The notes beneath the pieces were generated by a model. That model did no database searches, had not been told where the DNA came from, and worked only from the letters and a program-made list of their open reading frames with translations. Positions 1 through 5,779 of a stretch of DNA of 5,832 nucleotides are shown one piece after another (positions within the stretch are counted from its first letter, which is position 1; every line of letters starts with the position of its first letter). The DNA is from Candidatus Margulisiibacteriota bacterium. Its GTDB lineage: Bacteria > Margulisbacteria > Termititenacia > Termititenacales > Termititenacaceae. The stretch spans positions 1 to 5,832 of the forward strand of contig JAISEH010000017.1 in assembly GCA_031264205.1 (NCBI GenBank), read 5' to 3'. A program made the position numbers and the translations under genes.

Positions 1-436
1 TCTCCGAAAAAATCTGTATCCAGCCGGCGTCGCGGCAAAACATGGTGTCGGAATGGTCACAATGAATGTTGATCGGCCCGGAAATGGCGCGGTTGACCTC
101 CGGCATGACTATCGGCAGACGCAGCGCCGCTACTATCGGCATGATCTCGGCCATCAGCATCAGACCCTGCGAAGCGGTGGCAGTCATCGCGCGCGCCCCT
201 GCCGCCGCGGCGCCCAGCGTGGCGGACAGCGCGGAGTGTTCGGACTCCACAGTGACCATGTCGGTATTGACCAGACCGTCGGCCACAAACGAAGAGAATA
301 TTTGCGCGATTTCCGTAGCCGGGGTTATCGGATAAGCGGCAACCACGTCCGGGTTGATCTGCCGCATAGCCTCGGCCATAGCCTCATTGCCCGTTCTGGC
401 CACTGTAAGTTGTTTGATTGCGGTTGTTACAGTCAT
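1..436 (-). CDS. porA: Pyruvate:ferredoxin oxidoreductase alpha subunit, N-terminal part (gene runs off the left edge)
   Basis: The first 145 codons are present. PorA binds thiamine diphosphate together with PorB in the cytoplasmic enzyme that converts pyruvate and CoA to acetyl-CoA and CO2 while reducing ferredoxin. Visible hallmarks of PFOR domain I are the YPITPATE motif (residues 35-42), VESEHSA (63-69), the glycine/alanine-rich GAR..TATASQGLMLM stretch (about 75-95), and NRAISGPINI followed by DHSDTM and RDAGW (about 115-139). By family knowledge, T38, E66 and R116 probably match the pyruvate/thiamine-contacting Thr, Glu and Arg of single-chain PFORs; that mapping is my inference. The ATG at 436 has a good ribosome site (AAAAAGGAGTC, 4 bases from the ATG). 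It is the third gene after porG and porD, 21 bases behind porD, which matches the porGDAB order known from Thermotoga and many anaerobes. A related 2-oxoacid oxidoreductase (2-oxoglutarate, 2-oxoisovalerate) is possible, but the motifs favour pyruvate. Confidence 0.93.
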   Translation of the reverse strand, partial: MTVTTAIKQLTVARTGNEAMAEAMRQINPDVVAAYPITPATEIAQIFSSFVADGLVNTDMVTVESEHSALSATLGAAAAGARAMTATASQGLMLMAEIMPIVAALRLPIVMPEVNRAISGPINIHCDHSDTMFCRDAGWIQIFSE

Positions 437-457
437 TTTTGACTCCTTTTTTGTGAA

Positions 458-796
458 TTAACGCGCTTTTTCCATGGTTATAGCTGCGACTTTGGGCGGA
501 CAAACAGCCGCGCAAATGCCGCAACCCTTGCAATGTGTCAAATCAATGCCGGCGTTTTTCACGTCTTCTTTGCCGGTCTTTTCGTTCAGGACTTTTTCGG
601 CTTTGATACAGGAATCCGGACAATAAGCCCAGCAAGTCATACAGCTAATGCATTTATTTTTATCCCAGACCGGCTTCAAAGTTTTCCAATCGCCGGTTTT
701 GCGCATCAACGAAGAGCCGGGTTCAGTCCAAATGCCGCCTTCGGGCAATTCGCCGACAGTCAAAGTACCGGTATATTTTTGCGTATCGAAAGACAT
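458..796 (-). CDS. porD: Pyruvate:ferredoxin oxidoreductase delta subunit (2x[4Fe-4S] ferredoxin)
   Basis: This 112-residue protein is the electron-wiring subunit of PFOR. It should carry electrons from the PorAB active site to external ferredoxin through two [4Fe-4S] clusters. Both cluster motifs are intact: C49-x2-C52-x2-C55-x3-C59-P and C89-x2-C92-x2-C95-x3-C99-P. The N-terminal 45 residues, including a GGIWTEPGSS-type stretch and a DWKTLKPVW segment, are typical of PorD and not of free ferredoxins. Length is normal for the family (about 100 residues). An additional cysteine, C63, sits four residues after C59. The start is shared with the porG stop (TAATG), so translation is probably coupled, and its GAGGAGGT ribosome site lies inside the last codons of porG. 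Confidence 0.94.
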   Translation of the reverse strand: MSFDTQKYTGTLTVGELPEGGIWTEPGSSLMRKTGDWKTLKPVWDKNKCISCMTCWAYCPDSCIKAEKVLNEKTGKEDVKNAGIDLTHCKGCGICAAVCPPKVAAITMEKAR

Positions 797-1368
797 TATT
801 TTTTTACCTCCTCGTAAGCATCTTGAATGGCTTTGACATTGCCTTCAATGACTTCCGGTTTGTTCTTAAACTTTTTTTCCAGTTTGTGTTTGGTGTCGTC
901 GAGCATTTTTTTGTAATCCAAAATGCCGGTGGCTTTGATCAGTGCGCCGAGCATCGGCGTATTGGGTTTATTCATGCCGATGTTTTTGACGGCGAGGCCG
1001 GAAGCGTTGACCGTATAAATATGGCCTTTGAAATTCAATTTTCGGCGGTAAGCATCCGCGGATTGCTCGGTGTTGATAATGATAGTGCCGTTGTCCGGCA
1101 CGCCTTCCAGCACATTGACGCTGTCCAGGAGAGTCTCGTCCAGCACCAAAACGATAGATGGATGCTCGACGGCGCAATGCACACGGATTTCCCGCTCAGA
1201 AATGCGGTTAAAAGCCTTGACCGGCGCGCCCATGCGCTCGGGGCCGTATTCGGGAAAAGCCTGCGCCAGTTTACCGGTGGCGATAGCGGCGTCCGCGACC
1301 AAAAGCGCGGCGGTTTTCGCGCCCTGCCCTCCTCTGCCGTGCCAGCGTATCTCTATAGTGTCCGTCAT
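796..1368 (-). CDS. porG: Pyruvate:ferredoxin oxidoreductase gamma subunit
   Basis: This 190-residue protein is the gamma (domain III-like) subunit of the PFOR complex. Family signatures are WHGRGGQGAKTA (residues 9-20), FPEYGPERMGAPVKAF (38-53), the VLVLDETLL segment (73-81), and NKPNTPMLGAL (133-143). The frame stays open to 1434, but the ATG at 1368 is the better start: the homologous part begins there and GGAGGG lies 8 bases upstream. The longer version would add 22 residues that overlap the predicted promoter. It is the first gene of the operon. Its stop overlaps the porD start by one base. The C-terminus is lysine-rich (about residues 150-190) and reads like a charged helix. Confidence 0.94.
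   Translation of the reverse strand: MTDTIEIRWHGRGGQGAKTAALLVADAAIATGKLAQAFPEYGPERMGAPVKAFNRISEREIRVHCAVEHPSIVLVLDETLLDSVNVLEGVPDNGTIIINTEQSADAYRRKLNFKGHIYTVNASGLAVKNIGMNKPNTPMLGALIKATGILDYKKMLDDTKHKLEKKFKNKPEVIEGNVKAIQDAYEEVKK
806..813 (-). promoter_or_regulatory. porD ribosome binding site embedded in the porG C-terminal codons
   Basis: On the minus strand the site reads GAGGAGGT, 9 bases before the porD ATG. It is nearly perfectly complementary to the 16S rRNA 3' end. It also encodes the E-E-V residues of the porG C-terminus (EEVKK), so coding and initiation signals overlap. Confidence 0.85.
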
Positions 1369-1376
1369 TGTGAAAA

Positions 1377-1382
1377 CCCTCC
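1377..1382 (-). promoter_or_regulatory. porG ribosome binding site (decides the start at 1368)
   Basis: GGAGGG on the minus strand, 8 bases from the ATG at 1368. No comparable site precedes the alternative upstream ATG at 1434, which also lies upstream of the predicted transcription start. Confidence 0.8.
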
Positions 1383-1405
1383 GTATTTTTGGGTTGAATG
1401 CGCGG

Positions 1406-1434
1406 AATATAACACAAAAAAAAGGCAAAGGCAA
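1406..1434 (-). promoter_or_regulatory. Predicted sigma70-type promoter of the por operon
   Basis: On the minus strand: a -35 element TTGCCT (1434-1429), a 17-base spacer, and a -10 element TATATT (1411-1406) with an upstream TG (extended -10, TGTTATATT). Transcription would begin near 1399, giving a leader of about 30 bases that contains the GGAGGG site. The -35 hexamer occurs twice in tandem (1434-1429 and 1428-1423). Only the first gives the ideal 17-base spacing. Predicted from consensus match only. Confidence 0.65.
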
Positions 1435-1441
1435 ATGTCTG

Positions 1442-1450
1442 TGGTATAAT
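1442..1450 (+). promoter_or_regulatory. Predicted extended -10 promoter of the MNT/HEPN cassette
   Basis: The sequence TGGTATAAT is a perfect TGn-TATAAT extended -10. No good -35 is seen 16-18 bases upstream (that region is an AAAGGC repeat), which extended -10 promoters tolerate. The -10 ends only 7 bases before the ATG at 1458, so transcription should start on or next to the start codon and leave almost no leader. The promoter is back to back with the por promoter, with only about 7 bases between the por -35 and this element. Confidence 0.6.
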
Positions 1451-1457
1451 TGTTATT

Positions 1458-1781
1458 ATGGAAAAACGAGTTCAAGAAGAGATAGACACAATAAAAAATA
1501 TTATTGTGAAAACTCTGCCTGTAGAGCAAATATATCTATTTGGGTCTTACGCGTACGGCGCGCCGCGCCAAGATTCTGATCTGGATTTTTATGTGATCAT
1601 GAATGACAATGCGCCGTATCGGGATATAGAAGCGATGGGTCTGGTTGATCTGGCTATTTCCGGGCACAAATCGATACCGACAGATGTTTTAGTGAGCAAA
1701 AAATCAAGATTCGAATATCGTCTTTCTGCTCCCACGCTGGAACACGAAGTTGCTGAAAAAGGAAAGTTGATCTATGGATGA
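1458..1781 (+). CDS. MNT-type nucleotidyltransferase, probable antitoxin of an MNT/HEPN pair
   Basis: This 107-residue protein is a minimal nucleotidyltransferase of the DNA-polymerase-beta fold. The catalytic signature is intact: GSYAYG (residues 29-34), then DSDLDFYV with D41 and D43 as the metal-binding pair. A third acidic residue, D76, lies in IPTDVLV. Members of this family (MntA) act as antitoxins by transferring AMP to a HEPN toxin encoded next door; assignment of that activity here is inference from neighbourhood and intact motif. The ATG at 1458 is preceded by no Shine-Dalgarno sequence, consistent with a leaderless transcript. Its stop overlaps the HEPN gene by 8 bases. Seven 60-base lines I counted across the cassette (1501-1740 and 1921-2100) are about 45% G+C, apparently lower than the flanking genes, which with this gene family would suit horizontal acquisition. 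Confidence 0.9.
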   Translation: MEKRVQEEIDTIKNIIVKTLPVEQIYLFGSYAYGAPRQDSDLDFYVIMNDNAPYRDIEAMGLVDLAISGHKSIPTDVLVSKKSRFEYRLSAPTLEHEVAEKGKLIYG

Positions 1782-2160
1782 GCTGGAATACGCTCTGGAG
1801 TGGTTTTCTTTTGCCGAAACAGATTTGGGTAGCGCCGAATATTTGCAAGGCAGACGACCTTTGCCGGTGGAGATCATTTGCTATTTATGTCAACAGTCCG
1901 CGGAGAAAAGTTTAAAAGGATTTCTGGCTCTTCAAGGGATTCAGCCGCCTAGAATTCATAAGCTCGATGAATTATGCCGGTTAGGCATGACATATTTAAC
2001 GGATTTCCAAGATATATTAACGCCGTGTAATCTTCTAAATCGTTATGGCGTTCAGCCACGTTATCCGCGAGAGATAGTGATCGAACCGGAAAATGTGGCC
2101 GATGCTTTAAAACAGGCAAAGATAATTTTGGATTTTGTCAAACCCTTGCTGAAAAAATAA
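1774..2160 (+). CDS. HEPN-domain protein, probable toxin partner of the MNT nucleotidyltransferase
   Basis: A 128-residue, mostly helical protein of the HEPN family (COG2250/PF05168 type). Supporting features are the N-terminal EWFSFAETDLGSAEYL helix (residues 9-24), the core CQQSAEKSLKGFLALQG (39-55), the PPRIHKLDEL segment (58-67), the QPRYPRE turn (94-100), and a final helix ADALKQAKIILDFV (109-122). HEPN proteins paired with MNT enzymes are usually RNA-targeting toxins. However, the R-x4-6-H motif of active HEPN ribonucleases is not visible here, so the toxic activity is unproven and a non-nuclease substrate-binding role is possible. The start overlaps the MNT stop in ATGGATGA, implying coupled translation; AAGGAAAG about 10 bases upstream may help. 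The stop directly abuts the stop of the convergent gene. Confidence 0.87.
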   Translation: MDELEYALEWFSFAETDLGSAEYLQGRRPLPVEIICYLCQQSAEKSLKGFLALQGIQPPRIHKLDELCRLGMTYLTDFQDILTPCNLLNRYGVQPRYPREIVIEPENVADALKQAKIILDFVKPLLKK

Positions 2161-3687
2161 TTACTGCAATCCCTCAATCGGCGGGAGATCGCGCGTTAAT
2201 TCCTGCGTGTAACGCAGACGCGAGAGGATACGCGCGGCGTCGCGGCGGGTCAGGTAAGCTTTTGGCTCGAATAAATCGCGGCCAACGCCGTAAGTCAGAT
2301 TTTTCTCGCGGGTCAAATTGATGTCTTTGTAACCCCAGTGACGGCGCGGCACGTCTCTATAACGCAGCGAGTTCAGTAAATCCAAACCGCTGATCTCTTC
2401 ATAACGCGTCACCGCGCCGGCCGCTTCATCGCGACGCATGGGCAGATGCAGACGCGCGGAACCGTCCGCATAGCCGCTCAATAAGCCATAACTGGAAGCG
2501 CGCTCGGCCAATTTAGTGGAATCGCTGAAATGCTTGATCTCCTCGCGTGGCACGCGGTCGGCTTTGTCCAACAAATTGAGCAGTATGGTGAAAAACTCGG
2601 CGCGGCTCATGACGCGCTGTGGCGCGAAATACGGATTGGCGCGCGGCAAAATACCGGCTGAGGCGAGGTTTTCAATGGCGATCTGCTCCTCAATAGACAG
2701 ATAACCAATATCGCGGAAAAATCTTTGCCGTTTTTGCGGCGGAGTTGGTTTTTCCACCACGGGACGCGGCGGAGTTTTTTTGGCGCGCTCGGGAAAACGA
2801 TAAGAGGCCGTGAAAAAATGCGTGAAATTTTCGGCCATGTCGTCGCCGGGGTTGTAAGCGTAATCAAAATAAAAACCCCAGAGATTGAAACCCAAACCGG
2901 CCGTGAATTTGAAATGTTTGGTCTCTGTCTCGTACTGCAAATCGTAGGCTTCCTCAAAACCGCAGCGCAGGACCATATTTTGTCCCAGCCAGTAGTCTGT
3001 GCCGATATGCCAGAGCGGAGTATTTTCGACCAGATTAACATCGGTGTAAAAATCCACCTGCGTGAAAGGCTGAAAACGTAAGCCGAGGCCGTATTCCGGC
3101 AGGAATTTTTCCCGCTCGCCGTCCGACCAGTCCAGCGGCGTAGCCACGAGATTGGCCAGCTCCGCGCCAAAACTCCAGAAAGAATTTAATTTGTAAAATC
3201 CGGCCAGATCCAGAGCCGCACCGGAAGCGCTGGCCGAAAAACCGGAAAAATGTTTCTGGCGGTATTTAAGCCGCGCGCCAAGGCCGAAAGTCTCAAAATT
3301 GGCGCCATAAGCGCCGTAAATAGTCGTGTCCTGAAAACCGATGCGGCCGCCGGTGCGTTGATTGGTCGCGCTGCGCAGATAGCCGCCGCTTTCCTGCACA
3401 GTCAGAAAACCCAGGCTAAAATTATTTTGACTGTAAGCCGCGTCGAGATAGTTGACTTCATTGAGCAATTTAAAAGCGGACAAAGAAAGGCGCGGTGAAG
3501 TATTGCCCAAAAAAGCGTAATTTTGAAAAACATAATGGCTGCTTTGCGGCGCGGCCAGATATGCCCCGCCCCGCGCCATAGCGTCCGCGCCGATCAGCAG
3601 TGGCTCGAGATTGTAAGTGTCTTTGGTCTCAGCCAGCAAAAAACCGCAAAATAGGAAAAGAAGAATTCCACGCCGCAGTCTAGTCAT
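2161..3687 (-). CDS. PorV/PorQ-like outer-membrane barrel protein with three C-terminal SLH-like repeats
   Basis: A 508-residue exported protein. A signal peptide is clear: RLRR, hydrophobic core about 8-18, likely cut after A19. Residues about 27-300 are an alternating aromatic/polar beta-barrel. It opens with a PorV/PorQ/UPF0164-like motif (LLIGADAMARGGAYLAAP, 30-47, then SSHYVFQNYAFL) and ends with barrel-like strands (FTASYRFPE, 292-300). A proline/lysine linker (about 302-320) joins it to three degenerate SLH-like repeats (about 326-372, 386-430, 442-492), with cores such as FSDS...GLLSGYADGS and YRDVPRRHWGYKDIN. The SLH part probably binds a cell-wall polymer and tethers the barrel to peptidoglycan. 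The ATG overlaps the end of the upstream Ig-repeat gene by 8 bases (ATGACTAG), with only a weak AGG site. A role as the outer-membrane partner for that neighbour is inferred. C14 in the signal peptide lacks a lipobox. Confidence 0.8.
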   Translation of the reverse strand: MTRLRRGILLFLFCGFLLAETKDTYNLEPLLIGADAMARGGAYLAAPQSSHYVFQNYAFLGNTSPRLSLSAFKLLNEVNYLDAAYSQNNFSLGFLTVQESGGYLRSATNQRTGGRIGFQDTTIYGAYGANFETFGLGARLKYRQKHFSGFSASASGAALDLAGFYKLNSFWSFGAELANLVATPLDWSDGEREKFLPEYGLGLRFQPFTQVDFYTDVNLVENTPLWHIGTDYWLGQNMVLRCGFEEAYDLQYETETKHFKFTAGLGFNLWGFYFDYAYNPGDDMAENFTHFFTASYRFPERAKKTPPRPVVEKPTPPQKRQRFFRDIGYLSIEEQIAIENLASAGILPRANPYFAPQRVMSRAEFFTILLNLLDKADRVPREEIKHFSDSTKLAERASSYGLLSGYADGSARLHLPMRRDEAAGAVTRYEEISGLDLLNSLRYRDVPRRHWGYKDINLTREKNLTYGVGRDLFEPKAYLTRRDAARILSRLRYTQELTRDLPPIEGLQ

Positions 3688-5758
3688 AAATAGTCAACCT
3701 GCCTTTGGCGATAATGTGTTTCTTTTCATTGACCAGCATCAGGATATAGATGCCGTTGGGGGCGATCGCGCCGCGCGTATCACGGCCGTCCCAGGGCACT
3801 TCGGTGCTTTCGCCGCCGCGCGCAAATCTGTCGGTCTGCCAGATGCGCTGACCGCGAATATTGTAGATATACACTTTTGTCCAGCCGTCCTTGTCTACGC
3901 GATAAACGATATGCGCCGTCTCGCCTTTTTTCGGGCTGACCGGATTGGGATACGAATAGATCGGCTCGTCGGTATCCCCGCCGCCGGAGCTGCTATTTAT
4001 CTCGGCAGGCTTGGGCACGATAACTTTGCCGCTGGAATAATCATAATTGGTATATGTGCTGTTGCTGATCTCGATGCAGATGTAATACTCGCCTTGCGGC
4101 ACATTGTCGGTCAGCCAATCGTAAAAATCAGCCGTATCGTCCGCGTCAATATTAGCGGTGATCAGCGTGCGGCCGCCATTGGCCGGATTGGTGTCCGTGT
4201 CGTAATAAATCGTAATGAACGAGCCATCGCCAGCTGTATTTTTATCCTCCCAAACAATATGCACAGACTGGCCGGCCTGCACATCGCGGCTCGGCTCGAT
4301 GACGAGGACAGCTGGCGGAGTTGGGGTCGAACCATGCCGCACATAAATTTGATGCGGCGCATCGATGGTAATCACGCCAAAAATAGAATCGATCGCCGCA
4401 CTAATATTGTAAGTGCCGACATCTACAGCACGGACATCCCAGAGCGTGCCATTGACAGGATCATCATACGGAATATTTTGCGAAATCGAATATGGCTTGC
4501 CAGTATTGTTTTCTTTCGCCGAAAATGTGATTTTCGCGGTAGGATCGTTGAGCAGCGATGGATAATCGATCCAGCTAATTGTGAAATATTCAGCGGCAAT
4601 ATCATCAACGCCGTCCGGCTCGATGAAATCCAGCAGAGCAAGACTGGTGTCGACCAGAATATTGTCCTGCGCATTGACCGAATTCCCCGCGGCATCGATG
4701 AATTTGACGTAAACATAGCGATCTCCAGTGCCGCCTAAATTCCAGTTGGGATAACTGGGCTGGAATGCGTGAAGCTCTATTTTATTTGTGAAGTCAGGCA
4801 AATTACTGAGCCAGATTTCCGCTACATCAGCGACGGGATTGGCGGACAAGGTCAAATTGACAGTCGGGCTGAAAGTTTTGGGCTGGCCGTTGTTGATCAG
4901 GACACTGGCGTTTTGCGGCGGAGTGATGTCGTATTTGATAGAGTCGGAAAACACGAGCGATTCGTTGTCAGCCGCGTCACGGAATTTAATATAAACATTT
5001 TTGGTTTGCGGATCGCCATCGGAGCGCAGCAGCCAATTATTCACTGTCGTGTCATAAGCAATCCAGCCGGTAGAATTACTAAAATCGTCATAATTGCTGA
5101 TATTCATAGAAATCACCGAACCGATATTGCTGGTCGCGCTGATATTAAGAGTAACGTTGAGCGTGGTTGTCCACTCCGCGTCATTATTGATCGCTATGCC
5201 GTATTTGTTGCCGGGAACACCCGGAATAACGTCGCCGGTCGGTCGGTCGTCATTGTACTTGATGTCATCGGTTACGGCGTTCGAGGTATTACCAGCGGCA
5301 TCACGATAGATCACGTAAACGGTTTTGGAAACATCGCCGTTATTTAACAGCGGCCAGTTATTTATAGTGGTTTTATACGCTTGCCAGTTAGCCGCGGCGA
5401 AAACATTGGCTGTATTGCTGATATTCATTTCCGTCACGGCGATATTGTCCGTGGCCGAGAGATTGAGCGTCACATTGAGTGTATTGGTCCACAAATCGCC
5501 GTTATTGATGACTACGCCGAAAAATTTCTGGCCTTTGCCGTCCGTACCTTCGCTTTTGGTGGGAATTTCACTGTCATATTTAATATCATCGGAGACCGCG
5601 CCGTTGGAAGTATTGCCAGCAGCGTCCAGGAAAAGCACGTAAACAGTTTTCGTAACCTTGCTGTCGTCGACTAGCAGCCAATTATTAACAGTTGTTTTAT
5701 ATTCTTGCCAGTTGGCCGGAGCAAAAGTATTGGCCGTATTGCTGATATTCATCGACAC
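3680..5758 (-). CDS. Secreted Ig-repeat surface protein with FlgD-like C-terminal domain (5' end interrupted by a TAG)
   Basis: The open frame gives 692 residues from a GTG at 5758, but this is not a convincing start. There is no ribosome site or signal peptide, and homologous repeat sequence continues upstream of an in-frame TAG at 5780-5782. Residues 3-370 hold four tandem Ig-like repeats (consensus MNISN...W..Y.TT.NNW.L, then KTVYV.F.DAAGN, then DDIKYD), starting at 3, 111, 218 and 315. Residues about 375-475 and 482-582 are two beta-rich modules that look related to each other (I-EP...I-W-D...G-Y-I). After a Ser/Gly linker (588-598) comes a FlgD-Ig-like domain (about 601-692) with YSYPNP, VYIYNIRGQRIW, VPWDGRDTRG and APNGIY. 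Such proteins are extracellular or surface-attached, possibly adhesins or secretion cargo. The stop overlaps the barrel gene start. No specific function is recognised. Confidence 0.78.
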   Translation of the reverse strand: MSMNISNTANTFAPANWQEYKTTVNNWLLVDDSKVTKTVYVLFLDAAGNTSNGAVSDDIKYDSEIPTKSEGTDGKGQKFFGVVINNGDLWTNTLNVTLNLSATDNIAVTEMNISNTANVFAAANWQAYKTTINNWPLLNNGDVSKTVYVIYRDAAGNTSNAVTDDIKYNDDRPTGDVIPGVPGNKYGIAINNDAEWTTTLNVTLNISATSNIGSVISMNISNYDDFSNSTGWIAYDTTVNNWLLRSDGDPQTKNVYIKFRDAADNESLVFSDSIKYDITPPQNASVLINNGQPKTFSPTVNLTLSANPVADVAEIWLSNLPDFTNKIELHAFQPSYPNWNLGGTGDRYVYVKFIDAAGNSVNAQDNILVDTSLALLDFIEPDGVDDIAAEYFTISWIDYPSLLNDPTAKITFSAKENNTGKPYSISQNIPYDDPVNGTLWDVRAVDVGTYNISAAIDSIFGVITIDAPHQIYVRHGSTPTPPAVLVIEPSRDVQAGQSVHIVWEDKNTAGDGSFITIYYDTDTNPANGGRTLITANIDADDTADFYDWLTDNVPQGEYYICIEISNSTYTNYDYSSGKVIVPKPAEINSSSGGGDTDEPIYSYPNPVSPKKGETAHIVYRVDKDGWTKVYIYNIRGQRIWQTDRFARGGESTEVPWDGRDTRGAIAPNGIYILMLVNEKKHIIAKGRLTIYD
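4649..4816 (-). repeat. Ig-like tandem repeat unit 4, divergent and incomplete (56 codons)
   Basis: The unit begins IWLSNLPDFT where other units have MNISN. It keeps PNWNLGGTGDRYVYVKFIDAAGNS and ends at NILVD. It lacks the closing TLNVTLN strand and passes into a different beta-rich module. It is the most diverged copy, which suits a terminal repeat. Confidence 0.75.
4817..5107 (-). repeat. Ig-like tandem repeat unit 3 (97 codons)
   Basis: The unit starts at MNISNYDDFS and contains KNVYIKFRDAADNES, SIKYD and the strand TVNLTLSANP. It is about ten codons shorter than units 1 and 2 because the linker between the DAAGN half and the TLNVTLN strand is reduced. Confidence 0.83.
5108..5428 (-). repeat. 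Ig-like tandem repeat unit 2 (107 codons)
   Basis: The unit starts at MNISNTANVF and contains KTVYVIYRDAAGNTSN, DDIKYN and TTTLNVTLNISATSN. It is the closest relative of unit 1 at both protein and DNA level. Confidence 0.88.
5429..5752 (-). repeat. Ig-like tandem repeat unit 1 (108 codons)
   Basis: The unit starts at MNISNTANTF and ends before the next MNISNTANVF. It contains TVYVLFLDAAGNTSN, DDIKYD and the closing strand TLNVTLNLSATDN. DNA is well conserved with unit 2: both begin with the same 14 bases, whose complement is TTGCTGATATTCAT. Confidence 0.88.
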
Positions 5759-5779
5759 AACTGGATTAATGTCCGCAGC

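Noticed and set aside
1369..1434. An N-terminal extension of PorG by 22 residues starting at 1434
   Set aside because: The added residues precede the conserved start of the family, have no ribosome site, and overlap the predicted por promoter.
1435..1449. A tiny plus-strand frame ATG-TCT-GTG-GTA-TAA ahead of the MNT gene, a possible leader peptide
   Set aside because: It has only four codons and lies upstream of the predicted transcription start, so it is probably not in the mRNA.
823..1449. A 208-codon plus-strand open frame opposite porG
   Set aside because: It is antisense to a gene with clear family motifs; its composition is that of a shadow frame and it has no ribosome site or recognisable domain.
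2168..2184. A TCCC...GGGA inverted repeat just inside the barrel gene as a terminator for the HEPN gene
   Set aside because: The stem is only four base pairs with no following T-run, so termination is not supported.
3643..3648. Lipoprotein signal (Cys14) in the barrel protein
   Set aside because: The residues before the Cys are F-L-F, not a lipobox; an ordinary signal peptidase I site after A19 fits better.
3617..4738. A 373-codon plus-strand open frame opposite the Ig-repeat and FlgD-like gene
   Set aside because: It has a shadow-frame composition rich in I, R and A, no recognisable motifs, and it runs across the two-gene boundary of the opposite strand.
4649..5752. CRISPR-like array from the regularly spaced repeated DNA
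   Set aside because: The period is about 320 bases, the units are translated in frame, and they encode Ig-like protein repeats.
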